Part shown: piece by piece, positions 1 to 13,088 of the stretch
Numbering within the stretch: the stretch's first letter is position 1
How the letters are laid out: each line of letters begins with the position of its first letter
Assembly: GCA_014549065.1 (NCBI GenBank)
Contig: JACDOX010000162.1
Coordinates: forward strand, 530,196-594,195
From: Cardinalis cardinalis
Taxonomy: Eukaryota > Chordata > Aves > Passeriformes > Cardinalidae
DNA length: 64,000 bases
Direction of reading: 5' to 3'
Notes under the pieces: generated by a model
Databases searched by the model: none
What the model was told of the DNA's origin: nothing
Seen by the model: only the letters and a program-made list of their open reading frames with translations
Position numbers and translations under genes: made by a program

Positions 1-1605
1 GTGTAACATCTCTCAAGGAAAGGATGTTGTAGCCTCTTGCTAAGGCACTGATGACCCATTTTTATTTTCCCTCGTGCTGTTCAAAGACAAAAGAAGGTGA
101 GACCATCCAAGGGAGTTCTCATGATTAATTGGTCTCTGCTACCTGTCCCAGAATGCAGATTGGAACTGGAACGCGCCGGCTCCCCGAGCTCAATTCACAG
201 AAAGCAGCTGGGGACTTTTCTAATAAGCAGCAGCAGCAGCACACACACCTGCCACTAAATGTGTGAATGGTCTTTGAAATTCTGCCTTGTTCCATGCATC
301 AAAGCAGCTCTGGCTTTGGATGCAGTTACTTGATTCCATTTCCATCCCCTCCCTGGTTGTCTGTGCCAGGCAGAGAGAGGCACTTGGATGGATGCTTTCC
401 TGTGTGCTACATTCATGTTTCACTTGAAAGCCACGGGAGGTGCCTGATTCCCATTCTTCTGGCTGCATCCTCCCTGATGAGCTGCTCCTTTGGCACATTA
501 ATANCAGGGAATCAAGCGAGCTGCAGCACTTGTGGCATCATTGAGGGGCTTCAGCAACCACTGGCACGTGGGAATTTGTTTTGCAATACTTAGGAAGTGA
601 GAAAAGTGACACCCCCTTCACATCAATGNGGAACAGCAGAGCAGAGATGGGGAAATGCATCTGTGTCCCTGGAATAAGGAACATTGGAATCAGCAGGCTC
701 CTCACAGCAGGCAAATTGAGCATTCAGATGAGTGTTGGAAGAAATCAGAGTAGAGCAAGCTCCACTTTCAGCCCAGGAAGATAAAAAAGATTTGGACGGG
801 CAGGAAAGGGATCTCCAGAGGCACTTCCAAGACCCTGTGGCCAAAGGGAGGGATGTCTCACTTGAAAGGAGACTTCATGGAAGAAGGGGCAATAGGANAT
901 AGGGAATAATGAACTGGGTCCTTTGAAGGCTTTAAAAACATGGTTGGTAATTTGGTTGAAAAATACTTNGCAGTGACTTAATCTGCTCTAAAANGAGCCT
1001 GTTTATTGATCCTTGTTTATGGGTTTGCTTCTGGGAGGGGTGGGCAATGTAGAGGTCCTGGATGGCACTTTTAAGGCACTTCTGCTTCAATTTTTGTTCC
1101 CTTTAGAAGCCTTCAAACTCATAATATGTGGTCATGCTCCACAAGAGTCACCAGCCTTGCAGATGTTGGCATTTGCAGCACATTGACTCTGGGCATTGCA
1201 GGAAATAACTGTGTTATGCTTTCCCTCACAGCCTGAGGCTTTATCCTGTCTGTGTTGCTTTTATGCCTGGGGAAACTCAACTTTAAGTCAGAAGTGCTGG
1301 GTCACCAGGCTTCAAGTTATTCATTTGCATGGAGGAGCTGTGCCTATAGGAGCAGGCTTTGTTTTGGGGCAGATTGCCCAAATTTCTCAATCCTTACCCC
1401 ATGATGGGTGGCTGAGTCAGAACTCCACCTTGCCACTGTTCACAGCACATGAAGCAACTGATACCCACATCCCAGCCCTCTCTCTGAGGATGTGAAAGTG
1501 GAGACCCTGAATTATTTAAGGGTGTGAAGTGTTCCAGGGATCCAACCTGGCAGCACAAAGCCTTTCCTTGTTTGTTTTCAAATGGGTGCAATATATAGGA
1601 AAGTG
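1..1605. other. No gene recognised
   Basis: Single-copy DNA of mixed composition. The only structured item is the AGC/CA microsatellite at 226-248. Open frames are short and resemble no protein I know. Confidence 0.7.
226..248. repeat. AGC/CA compound microsatellite
   Basis: Five AGC units followed by four AC units, then unique sequence. Confidence 0.9.
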
Positions 1606-1640
1606 TAATGTAATATAATATAATACATATGATTGTTATA
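1606..1640. repeat. AT-rich simple repeat (taata-type)
   Basis: Repeated taatataatataatac pattern directly before the CR1 piece. A matching tatatata tract lies on its other side (1833-1861). Confidence 0.7.
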
Positions 1641-1832
1641 TTCACAGAATAATTTAAGTTGGAAAAACCCTTTAAAATCAGCANGTCCAGGCATTCCCAC
1701 AGATCTGCCAAGCCCATCACTAGCTCATGTCCCCAAGTGCCACATCCACATAGATTTTAAATCCCTCCAGGCATGGGGACNCCAGCACTGCCCTGGGCAG
1801 CCTGTTCCAATGCCTGGCTACCCAGATATTGA
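1641..1832 (-). mobile_element. CR1 LINE fragment, 3' end
   Basis: On the + strand the sequence opens with the reverse complement of the CR1 3' terminus (cacagaat, then a gttggaaaaacc motif). It continues through the familiar 'ccccaagtgccacatccaca' and 'ctgggcagcctgttccaatg' segments. It is diverged and 5'-truncated. AT-rich simple repeats flank it at 1606-1640 and 1833-1861. Confidence 0.85.
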
Positions 1833-1861
1833 AATGTATATATATATAAAATATACATATG

Positions 1862-4800
1862 GCATTTCAGTAACTGAAGATGGCTGGGGAGTGTGCTGTG
1901 GTGCANAAGACACTTGAAACAGTCAGCACTGGTTTCCAAGCCCAGCATCAGGACAGAAGGGGTAACTGCAGTGAAGGCTGTGGTGAGCACAACACCATGA
2001 TGATGTTGTACCTGGCTGGGGCTGTGCCAGAGGAAACCCAATGTGGTACAGCCCTTCCAGAGAATTCTGTGCCTCTGTTCATAAACTCACTTTATCTTTA
2101 ATGATGCAGGGTGATACTCAGCACTCTTGGGGCACTGTGAGCACCTGAGGTGCAGCAAATATTTCCCATATTTCCTCCAGAGCTCATCCAGCCCAGACTC
2201 TGTCACTGCAGCACACCCCAGCTGCTGTCAGGAGCGTGGGGATGGCAGTCAAGGGGAGTGTTTAGCTTCTTGTTTCTGGGTTATCATAAAATGGGCTGTT
2301 CTGCCCTGCAATCCACAGACAGACAATCTGGGACAACAAGGCACGTAACATCATTTTGATATTTTGAGAAACGGGGACAAAAGAATTAGAACAGTCTTGT
2401 TGGCTGCCTGCCTTCAACATTTCTTTGTGACAGCCAGTAAGAATTTTTCAGTAGGGAAAAAATTCTAAGCTTTTTCACTGTGATATATTTTGTAAGCAAA
2501 AAGGCAATTTATTGACATTTTTAGCTGTAAATGCAGCTATTAAAAATAAAATGAAAAGAAAAGTACTCTGAGCCTTCTAGCAATCAAACCATATGATTGC
2601 ATTTCCCTCATCACTCTAATTTGCTGCAAGGACAATGTTGATGAAAATTAGACAAGATTTTAAATTTTCTGTCATGCTGACAGGAATTTAGTGTCAGTTT
2701 TAATGGTATCACACATCCCAGTTTTATAACACAAATTTAACTATAGAACTTGAAATCACTGTTGGATCCAACACATGTAAAATTAATAAACAGATACAAT
2801 TCAGTTTGACTTAAGAGGTTTGATGTCCTGTACAACAAATTGTGAATTATAATAACAAACACCACTCTTGGGGAATTATTTTTCCTGCTGCTTTTGCTTT
2901 TAATCCCCTTTGCTGTTATTAACTTTTACCAAATATAAAACATCATGAGCAGCATGCAAACAATACATCTCATGCAGGTCTAAGTTGTCTTTACAGCACC
3001 ATTTAAAAAAACAAATGATTACTTTAAANCAGACAGAAAACAGGACTTTGCTGTGCTGATGATGAAGGAAAATTCTGAGGTGAGATCATAACTAAGATGA
3101 GGCTTTAGATCTGAAGCTTGAGTAACTTTGGTGATGGAGGAGGATGGATGTGTCCTGTTCTCATTGCAACTGTGGCCCTAAAAACCCCAGCTGGTATGAA
3201 CCAAACTCTCCCAGACCCTTCAAGGACCAGCCAACATGCACAAAATAAATGCCACAGAAAATGAAATTGCATTTAATTTCTTCCTGTGAACANCTGTACC
3301 ATTTTTATCCTGGCATTTTGTGTGAAGACCTGCAAGAAAAAACTTGGGATTAAGACAAAAATGCCCTACTTTGCTGCTGCCTGAATGTGAGACCCAGCAC
3401 TGACCATCCCATAAATTCTCCCAATTAAATCTGCCAGTTGGGATAAAATAGGTGTTCAAGATGATACCAACAGGATTTATAAAGGAATATCTGTAACCAA
3501 GGAGAATTTGCAAGACAGCTGGATTAAATTGACTAATGGAATATTTTTACATGCCTGAACATTGCCATGTTTTACTTGGGCAAGTACTTGGGCAGATAAA
3601 CATCTGGTGAGACATAGAAATAGTCCCAGCTGGGTTTTCAGGATGTTTTTCAGTTTGTTACCTACAGGGCAGTTTGAATGTCANCTGCAAGTTGTCTTTA
3701 AAATCTGATTTTAAACCCTTAAAGACTGCAAGGGAGATGCTTCATTAGNTTTAGCAGAGTTGATTTCTGGTTGATTTAGCTGCCTGTTGATGCCAAGATA
3801 TTTACTTGGTCACCAGATTTCTTTTCTTACTGCCTCTCTTACAGATTTCAGCTGGAGATTCTAAGAGTCTGTCAGTCAGGTAAAATCTTTAAGATCAACA
3901 GCAACATCAAATTGTTATAATTATTTTTTTAANGGTGAACTCANTTTTATCTTCTATATCCCTGGAATNAGNCAAAGCACATTTTCAAGCTGTTCATAAC
4001 AATCTGCAGTGGGCAATGACACAAAAACCCCATCAATTAAGAGTGAGAAACAGAATTAAATAAAAAGAGAATGTTTCTAGTCTAAAACTTAGCTTGTTCT
4101 GAAGGAACATAGTGGAAATTTTATGATTTGAGAACACAAACCCTGGTATTTTNAAATTATTGTTTATAATTTTGTCATGGAAATGGAATCCCTGTGACTC
4201 TCTGCTCAGTTTTAGGCAACCCCTAAAGAGGGAAAGCTTTAAAAGCTGTCTATATCCTTATATATAATTCTATGCTTTTATTTACTGACCTGTTACTGTC
4301 CTTTATTGGGAAGATACTGCAAGTTACTTTTAATTAAGGTAGTGATCCCTAGGGAAGGGACGGGGAAAGAGGGAAATTCCACTGCTTGGGAACCTGAAAT
4401 GAGGGAAAGGGCAATTAGTTGTTAAATTGGATTGCAAGTAACAAATCAGAGAAATTCTGCAGTGTAGAAAACTCTGACTCTGGAAGTTAGATATAATTTC
4501 TCCCTGCTGAATTTTCTTGCTCTTACTCTAAANAACTGCTCTGAAATGGATTCTGTAATTTTTTTTTCAATGTGATGATTATTCATCAGCCATGAATATT
4601 CAAGATTTGAGCTATTATTTGAATGCAATTGGCCAGATACATTGTATGTAGTGCCTGCTTCTTGATTGGAGAAAAACAGAGCAGTTCTTTGTTCAAATAT
4701 TTGCATCCACACATTTTCCATTTGTTTTTAAACAATAGTCATACATTTGAATTTAAAGTGGCCATGACATTGCCTGGTACCCAGTTAGGCATAAAATTCC

Positions 4801-4900
4801 CTGGAAGGATAACTTGAGTGTTGAACTTGCAGAGCAGATTTAGAAGTGGCACAAATTTGGGTGATGAGTTGCAGTGTCTGGTTTGTCTTTAAGCTGATAA
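1862..4900. other. AT-rich noncoding DNA, nothing recognised
   Basis: No CR1 piece, exon with good splice sites or RNA gene could be supported here. Confidence 0.7.
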
Positions 4901-5103
4901 TTCATAGAATCATTTAGGTTGGAAAAGACCTCTAAGATTAACAAATCCTNCCACCAACCCAGAACTGCCAAGGCCACCATTAAACCACATCCCCAAGGGC
5001 CACATCCANGGGGATTTTAATTCCCTCCAGGAATGGCAACTCCACTGCTGCCATGGACAGCTGGTACCAGGGCTGGACAATCCTCTTGATCAAGAAATTC
5101 CTG
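4901..5103 (-). mobile_element. CR1 LINE fragment, 3' end
   Basis: The fragment begins ttcatagaatcatttaggtt on the + strand, the reverse complement of a CR1 terminus. It continues with ggaaaagacctctaagat, cacatccccaagggccacat and attttaattccctccagg. It shares internal segments with the copy at 1641, so both come from related CR1 subfamilies. It is truncated at about 200 bp. Confidence 0.87.
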
Positions 5104-7052
5104 AAGCATGAAAAGGAAAAGCAGAAATAAGAGAGAATATGGCAGAGAAGTTCTGCCTATGCCAGNACTCCCAAGGCAAAATAAGAAATCCCCTAAAAAT
5201 GACGCTCCCTGTTTCTATGTGTGTGTNCAGTGCTGGCCTTGCAGAGGTAGGGCCTACGCTTCTTTTATTTTTTCCTTCTTTAATATTGAAGATTTGGGGC
5301 AGCTTTTTATTTCAGCAGCTGTTTTGGGGCTTCATTTTCTCCTTCCCTGGATATTTTGGTAATACAGGTCTTGCCNCCAGCCCACTGGGTTTGGTGCTGA
5401 GAGAAGGAACAGCCCCAGAGTGTGACAGCCTGTTTGTGGCTCCTCACTTAGGGACAAGGCTGCATTTTAGCTTGGATGAGCTGCTAGGGGGATGAGCTGC
5501 TCAGGGGCTCACAGGTGGAAATCACCTGTCACTTCACAGTCACCTTGGATTAATTCCTGCCAGTGCCACTGGGATGTCCCATCTTCCCTCCTGCAAGATC
5601 CTGTTCCTTCCCTGGAGTGTCCTTGCCTCCAGCAGCGGGGGGAGCCCTTGGGGGGTTTCTGCTGTCCTCCCAAATCTCTGTGGGGCTGTCCCAGGCATCT
5701 CCTTGGTCCTGGAGNNNNNNNNNNNNNNNNNNNNNNNNNNNNNNNNNNNNNNNNNNNNNNNNNNNNNNNNNNNNNNNNNNNNNNNNNNNNNNNNNNNNNN
5801 NNNNNNNNNNNNNNNNNNNNNNNNNNNNNNNNNNNNNNNNNNNNNNNNNNNNNNNNNNNNNNNNNNNNNNNNNNNNNNNNNNNNNNNNNNNNNNNNNNNN
5901 NNNNNNNNNNNNNNNNNNNNNNNNNNNNNNNNNNNNNNNNNNNNNNNNNNNNNNNNNNNNNNNNNNNNNNNNNNNNNNNNNNNNNNNNNNNNNNNNNNNN
6001 NNNNNNNNNNNNNNNNNNNNNNNNNNNNNNNNNNNNNNNNNNNNNNNNNNNNNNNNNNNNNNNNNNNNNNNNNNNNNNNNNNNNNNNNNNNNNNNNNNNN
6101 NNNNNNNNNNNNNNNNNNNNNNNNNNNNNNNNNNNNNNNNNNNNNNNNNNNNNNNNNNNNNNNNNNNNNNNNNNNNNNNNNNNNNNNNNNNNNNNNNNNN
6201 NNNNNNNNNNNNNNNNNNNNNNNNNNNNNNNNNNNNNNNNNNNNNNNNNNNNNNNNNNNNNNNNNNNNNCATGCAGCTGTGGATCTCTGCACTCCAGGGA
6301 ATCTGACTCTGCAGCAATCCCTTGGCTGTCCTGCTCCAACAGGCCTAGCAGGGGACTGANGCTCCCCAAAAAACCTGATGAATGCTCAGCATCACAGAAT
6401 ATCACAAAATCACAAATTGCCTTTTGCAGTGTGTTACAAGCCAGGTTGCTCTCACTGTGATCTAAAATGATTCTATGCTCAAGTTCAAGTATTCTTCCTC
6501 AGCTTTCCTTCTTTTCTCAGTGACCAAGTGCATTCCTAAAGGGAAATCACCCTGCTCGATGCACTGTTAGTTCTAGAACAGCCAATATGTGTAACAGGAT
6601 GGGGTTTTTTTTTTTCTGGGGGCAATAAAAACTGTATGAGATTGCAAAAGGTTTATGTATGTTTTATAGCAGGAGCAACCATTGGAGCAAAACTACATTG
6701 TTTTCCTCTTTCATGCTCCCTTTCTGCTTTCAGACCACATCACTGTGAAGTCAAGCAAGAGATTCTTCAGCTTCACAACATGACTCAGGGAAAAAAAATA
6801 GCAGTAATGTTATGTATTTATGCAGTGGCATTAAGTGGGTTGTAAATGTTATAAATCAAACAAATAGGAGGTTAGGTAAGTTAATGCAGAATGGTTCCCA
6901 TTCAGATCCCCTAATCCAGCAGGAAACTCAGGGTGTAAAATATCTGGTGGAATTCACTGAAGTCAAAGGCTGGTCTTTGCCAGGTTTCCCTGGGTGGGTT
7001 CCACAGCTCAGTCACTCCATCTTATTTCCAGGACAATGGGATTCTCAGCAAT
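5104..7052. other. Noncoding DNA around the first gap
   Basis: The left flank of the gap (5500-5714) is GC-rich. Apart from the gap nothing recognisable is present. Confidence 0.65.
5715..6269. other. Assembly gap (555 N)
   Basis: Unresolved bases. The left flank is GC-rich single-copy DNA. Any frame crossing it is meaningless. Confidence 0.99.
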
Positions 7053-7120
7053 CAGAACAGTTCAGATTGGAAAAGACCTCTGAGATCACCAAGTCCAACT
7101 GCTAACCCAGCACTGCCATG
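7053..7120 (-). mobile_element. CR1 LINE 3' fragment, very short
   Basis: A 68-bp piece with cagattggaaaagacctctg and aagtccaactgctaaccc matches the last part of CR1. No longer homology is visible on either side. Confidence 0.75.
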
Positions 7121-7398
7121 AAATGTAAAATTACAGTCAGAAAATGCTCAGTGACAAAACCAGAGATGGCATAACATGATTCAGATGGAGTTATGCAAGT
7201 TCCATGTCACTGCCATTATGGATGAGTGGTGGAAAAGCAGAAAAGTTTAATCCCATTGAATGTGTTGGTTGTGTTTTGTTTGGCTTCTTGCTGGAAACAT
7301 TGCTAGGGAGAGCTGACATATATTTTTTTCAAGGAATAGTGAAATGATCTGCAAAATGCAGGGGCTGCCTGTGCTTTGTGCATGGTTGTTTTGGTTTG

Positions 7399-7416
7399 TT
7401 TTTTTTTTTTTTTTTT
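7399..7416. repeat. 18-T homopolymer
   Basis: Uninterrupted T run in single-copy DNA. No retrocopy is recognisable next to it. Confidence 0.9.
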
Positions 7417-9246
7417 GTAAGTAGATATTGTGGATCTCTCAGATTAGAAAATTCAAGGTGTTGCTGATAAGTGCAGACAACTTTTGATAGCAGCCAGTTT
7501 TCCAGTTCCCAATTCTTCTGGAAGACTGGGAGGCTTTTGGTGCTGAGAAATCTTCTGTAAATTGCTCCTTCTCTGTTTTCTGAAGCCTGGGTTGACTCCT
7601 GTCCTCCCTAAAGGTAGGGTCAATTTTTTTGCCTTTGAATGTAGTAGGGAAAAAAACCCCCATTTTAAATTTGAGAAGAGGCAGGACTGGAATGTGTGAT
7701 TATGCAAAACATATAAAAGAGCAAATCAACTGCTACCTCCCCCCCCATAAAGCAAAAAAAAAAAGGTGTTTTTGGTAAAAACAAAACACCACAAAGAATT
7801 GCCTGCACCATTGGCTCAAAGGATTGATGTCATGTAAATAAATCCCCATGGGAAGCTGTAAATGTTACTCTGCTCTACATCAGTTTGTCCTCAGATGGCC
7901 TCTGAGAGAAGGAATGTTTTTTCTATCACTGAAGTCACCTGGTATGGAAAATTAAGAGCCAAACTAAACTTAAGGCCTTCCCCTATCCCATAAATTATGT
8001 AATAATTTACCTTGCCTTTAATATCCTAATAGTTGCAGTTCAGTTTAAATGGTAATTAGCATCAAAGTGCTAATTGGTATTAGCATTTTCCATCAAAGAG
8101 GCTAAAAACATAATGGGTTCCTGTAAGTCAGTGTTGAATTCTATGGAAAACTGAGACTCTGCATTGGCAGATCATCTTCTGTGACAAAACTAGGTAAAAA
8201 ATAAATCCATAAAACACTAGCATGCCCATTTTTCTTGCACTAATTGCAAGGAGTTCAATGACACCAAACCACTCTGTTATTCTGTTCTGTTCTGGGATAC
8301 TTTGAATATGTGCAGCATTGAATTGGTGTTCTGATGCTATGATAGTTTCAGGTTCACCCTGTGCTGGCTCTGCTCCTATGTGGTTTTTTTAAACAGCAGT
8401 AAATCACTCTTTAGGACTGTAAAATAAACATTAAGAGGTCAGTTCATTTTCAGTTTGCCCTTTTGGAAATATTCTTACACAGGTCCATTACTTCGCTGTA
8501 TTATGGGATAAGATCCTTAGCAGTCCCATCATAACCTTGATTTTAGCATTGTTTGTCCTTCCAACCTCCTCTGGGGCTTTCTTTTTCCTGAAAAAGAGAA
8601 ATATTCTCTNTAGACAACTAAACAAAATCTTTGGGTCCATGGAGGGGTTGCTGAACTTGATACAAATCTGCTCTACAGCCAGTTGTGGCATCAAAATTTG
8701 CCTGCTATGGCAAATCCCTTCAACTTGGGATAAAATTGGGGAATTGTCCCATTCCCAGAGCAGCCCTGGAGCCTGGGACATCTGGGTTTCTGTTTCATAG
8801 CTTTGAAACCCAGCTGACACTGCCAGGAGCAGAATGCTCTGTGTGGACCTGAAAACTTGTACTTCAACTCTGCTTGTTCCAGGGAAAACTCGTTTGTAAA
8901 TAATAAATAAAATAATTCATTTCACTTCAGTGTTTCTACTGTCAAAGCTACAAAAAATCCCTGACTGAGTTTGCCTTGCCTATGTTTCAGATTTCCCAGT
9001 TTCATCCATTTGGGATAGTTCCAGGAGCCTGAGTGTCACAGAAAAGAAAGTTTTTAGCAGTTTCTTGTCCCAACTTCTTCATTTCCTAAATATTTTAGTT
9101 TCTCNCTGCTTACAGTTGGGGTTTTGTTTTGTCACTGTGCTGTCTTGGGTGTTTTCTTGGAAATATGANCCAAGCTGAAACTGTGGGGCTGTTNCTCCTG
9201 AAATTTTTCAGTGCAGACCTCTGATTCTCTTTTGATACCCCCATAT

Positions 9247-9294
9247 TTTCTGCCAATATAGGACTGGAGAATTTCCTGCCAGTATAGGACTGTT
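9247..9294. repeat. Two-copy 26-bp duplication
   Basis: tgccaatataggact (9251) and tgccagtataggact (9277) are spaced exactly 26 bp, with similar flanks. Confidence 0.75.
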
Positions 9295-12200
9295 CATGTT
9301 ATGTACAAACACTTGTATTTGCAGGAAATGCATGGAATGCAGAGAAATAACAATTATTTTTTGTTTTCAGTCATTCCACTCCCAGAGATTTATTTTGACA
9401 CTGAGTGATTTTGCTCTTTCTTTACATTACCTTGGAAAAATAAGTTATTAAATGATCATTTGGCTTAACCTGCTGCTGGAGTCAGGAGCTGGCAGAGGTT
9501 GCCAAGGTGTCTCCAGGAGATGGTTGGTGACATTTTGAAGCTGGCACGTGTGGGAGCTGAGTTTCAGAGGGCACAGAGCCCTGTGAGCAGCTGCAACTTT
9601 GCTCTTTTAAGCTGCCTTTTACTTGCTTGAATAACTGTGGTTTTGATGAAACCAAGGAAAACAGTGGTGAAGGGAATNAGATGTAATGACTGCAAAAAGA
9701 AATGAAGGAGAAAGGGGATGTCCATGGCCTCAGTGTAACTCATCTTTGACAAGCTGATCTGTTATTTCTCACTGATGGAAAGGTTAAATCCATTAACTGG
9801 TGGTCTTCCACTGAGGACAGGGAGCTGACAAGGCATGAAGGGCTTGGGCCAGCAAGACCACAAAGTCCTTGATCTTCGAATGCATGGCTTTTATTGTCAG
9901 CAGCAGAGACGACTTGACTTTCATATGTTCCCCCTACGTGTGAGGAAGTGAACATAAATTAATAGCTACAGTAATTTCCTCTGGGTAAATCTATCTAAAT
10001 GGTCTGAAATACCAGGATGCTGAAAGGCTAATGGCTTCCCTGTCTGGCATGATGAACATCTGCAGCTCTTTGTGGAGCCANAGGCAGGTCTGGGTGCTTG
10101 CTGTCTTTCAAAATCAGGTCACAGCACCAATCACGTCTTTCTACACAAAATCCCTTGATTTCAGTAAAATTTACATGAACTGGATGACAGCCTGATGTAG
10201 TGAGGCTGTGTCTGACTTTCTAAATATTGTAAGGCTTGGAAATGACTGCTCTGTTTGCCTTCTGAGAGATGTGAGACTACAGGTGGAGTGTTTTTATCCC
10301 CAGCTGTTGAATGTGTCACCGTTTTGCACTTTTATCATTGCAACAGTCTGTAGTCAGATAGTCAAAGTGANAAATCAGCAAATCTGGGGGACTTGCTGCC
10401 CAGTAATGGTCACACACACCCAGCCTTCCCCAGCAACAAATAAAACAGTTAGCCATAAAGTTCTAATTGTGTACTTAATACATGGCTATTTAAATTAATG
10501 AGTTACCTGCCCCTTTACTGAGGTGTGTAAGCATGTGTGAGTTCCTCCACCACTGCAGTGAGAAGGAAAACGAGTTCCTGTGATCTTCTAACCCTTGTAA
10601 ACCACAGACAGAACTCTTACTCTACCAGCCAGTGTGGCCTGTGTTGTCAATTCGAACGAAGGACAAAAGAAAAATCAAGAGAGAAAAAAATGTCTGGTTT
10701 GTGTCCTTTCTTTTTGTCTCTGTGACGTGCCAGCCATCAGGCAGTAGTCACATATATTTCATTTTTTGAAATTGATTTGCAGTTTGCAAGAGGCTGAGAA
10801 GCAATAAAGTCTAAGCTTACCTAACACCTGGCAGCATTAACTACAGTTCAGAAACTTCCAACTAATAGAAGAGGGAACACAATTTGGATTTAGCAAGAAG
10901 CAGGATTTATGAATTCCTAATTCACTGTGACTAACTCATGCCCTTGGGAAAGTTTCTCCATCTCTATTTTACCAGATCTATGTGGAAAATGAACTTGGCA
11001 CCGAAGGTATTTATGAACTTTGGAAATTCAATGTTAATAAATTCAAGTAGTTAATGATTGGTAAATCACTGACACTTNACCTTAAAAAATTATTTTTTCT
11101 GCTCTTGTTTTCCAAAGGTTGCTGAGATGTCCCTGAGGTGCTGGTTGGTGAATGCTGACTAGAAGTGGGTAGTGCTTTGCTTTGTTTACAAAGTGTAGAT
11201 GATATTCCTGCATAATAAAAGATGGCTTTAGCAGGGAGCATCTCTTCCCCTTGTTGAGCAGCCTCCTCTTCTGACAGAGACAAGTTCCATGAAGATCGAG
11301 TGCATGTTCCACTTGACAGCAGAGAGCCCTCATGGGTTTGATGAACTCCATCTTTTAACAACAAATTTCAATAAGCTCTAATTTTTAAAGATGTGGAGTC
11401 CATGTAATCCCCATTTTGTGTAACTCAGCTCTGTCAAAATCTTGTGTAACTTCCAAGCAAACATCAGCCTTAGCAAATGGGTATTTATGGCTGTGAGCGG
11501 TTTAATGTGGCATATTCCTGATCCTGAGGAGTAAGTTTTGAANTGGCAAACCTTAACATGAAAAGAAAAAATGTTAGTAACTATTCCTATTGGCAGGAAA
11601 AGGAGAACATCTGCTCAAGTCACTAGTGGTTTGTTGCCTGAGTTAGCAGCAGGGCAGCCTACAGCTAATTAGCTATGGCTTGAGTAGAGAACAGGAGTGC
11701 AGTGGATAGAAATGTTGTCATCTGAAGTTGCTTGAAATCCCTCTAAAAGCATTAAAAACATGACACTTGACTTTCCTTTTAAATTCTTTCCTTGGAATCT
11801 TTGGAAATTGCTGCAATGACTGCTTAGCTATGAGTGCAGACCCCCACTGAAACCTCTGTGCATGAAATGTCCTGATTTGATCTGGCTTTCATTAAAGCAT
11901 TTCAGTAAGCACTTGTCCATTCCTACCCAGAAATTTGCACACAAGCACATGCAAAGCACTGAGCATGTCTCTCAAACTCCAGTTTAAACACAGATTTTCC
12001 TGCATATGCTGGGGCAACACTGAGATCAGCCAGAATATGGAATTTGCATTCTTTTAAGCTTTTATTGTGGATCTGGTCTTGAGAGCAGCAGAGCCAGGCT
12101 GAATTTGGGACCACAGGCTCCAAACACCTCTCCTGCTTTTTTTTCCTAAACTCACCTTGTGCAGGGATCTCAGATCCAAAAGGGCTCTGTCCATTCCAGC

Positions 12201-13010
12201 ACCTTTGAATCTCAGANATGTGCAGTTTGCTTTGGTGTAAGGGTGAGGTAATTGTGGGTGCCAACTTAATTAACCTTGCATATCTGTTATGTTAATTNCT
12301 AAGACAGGCCTGCTAATGTGTGGAAACAGGAATAATTTGCAGTATGTTACACTCCTTTCCTCAGTTCTTTGCAGTCTAGGTCTGTAATTTACATTTTGTG
12401 TAAGATGCTTCATTTTGGCATAGCTCATGTGAGAGTTAAATGCTAAATTCCTTTGAGAAGAATATTTTTAAAAATGATACCTATTTTTATAGGCAGAGAA
12501 ATTCTATGCATTTGAAGATGGTGAGTAACACTTGTGTTTGTGACACACACCTCCGATGAATCTTCTTTGGTCGTCTGCACTCACTCAGCTTTGTCCTCAG
12601 CCAAAAGTCTGGTAAATGAGCTGCTTCTCTGATTATTTCTGAGTGCATGGATGACTGCTGTCTTCCAGTTTTCTTACTGCCCAGGTACAGTAAAGCACAG
12701 AAGTAAGTTGGGGAACATTCAGCAAAAGCCAGAGGTACCATATTTAAATTGCAGTTTTCCTTTGCTGTGTTCTATTGTTCTCATTGATTTCAATTAGTTG
12801 AGACAGGAAATCCCATTGATTAGAAGCTTTCAGAGGATGGAGTGAAGCAGAGGCACAGGAGCACAACATCTGCTGCACACAACAATGAAAGTGAAGAGAT
12901 CCTTTAAAAACTGCATTTCTAGCTGCAGGAGACTGTGCTGATGTGGAGGGATGGTTGGGATGGCTGGGGTGCAGCTGCCCTGGCCCGGGCTCAGGAGGGA
13001 GCTGCAGGGA

Positions 13011-13051
13011 AGAGGAGGAGGAGGAGGNGGAGGAGGAGGAGGAGGNGGAGG
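13011..13051. repeat. GGA trinucleotide repeat
   Basis: About 13 GGA/GAG units with two ambiguous bases. A complementary cctcctcctcc run follows at 13075-13088, so the two could pair. Confidence 0.9.
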
Positions 13052-13088
13052 ACCCAGCTCTGAATTAAACCACACTCCTCCTCCTCCA

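Larger units (their letters stand above)
7121..13010. other. AT-rich noncoding DNA
   Basis: It contains an 18-T run, a 26-bp duplication at 9.25 kb and a homeodomain/TCF-like motif cluster at 8.05 kb. No gene is supported. Confidence 0.65.

Noticed and set aside
5492..6460. Long open frames on both strands around 5.5-6.5 kb
   Set aside because: They exist only because the 555-bp N gap contains no stop codons.
6386..6480. Possible CR1 3' end (cacagaatatcac and gattctatg) next to the first gap
   Set aside because: Only isolated octamer-like strings match; no continuous CR1 alignment could be followed.
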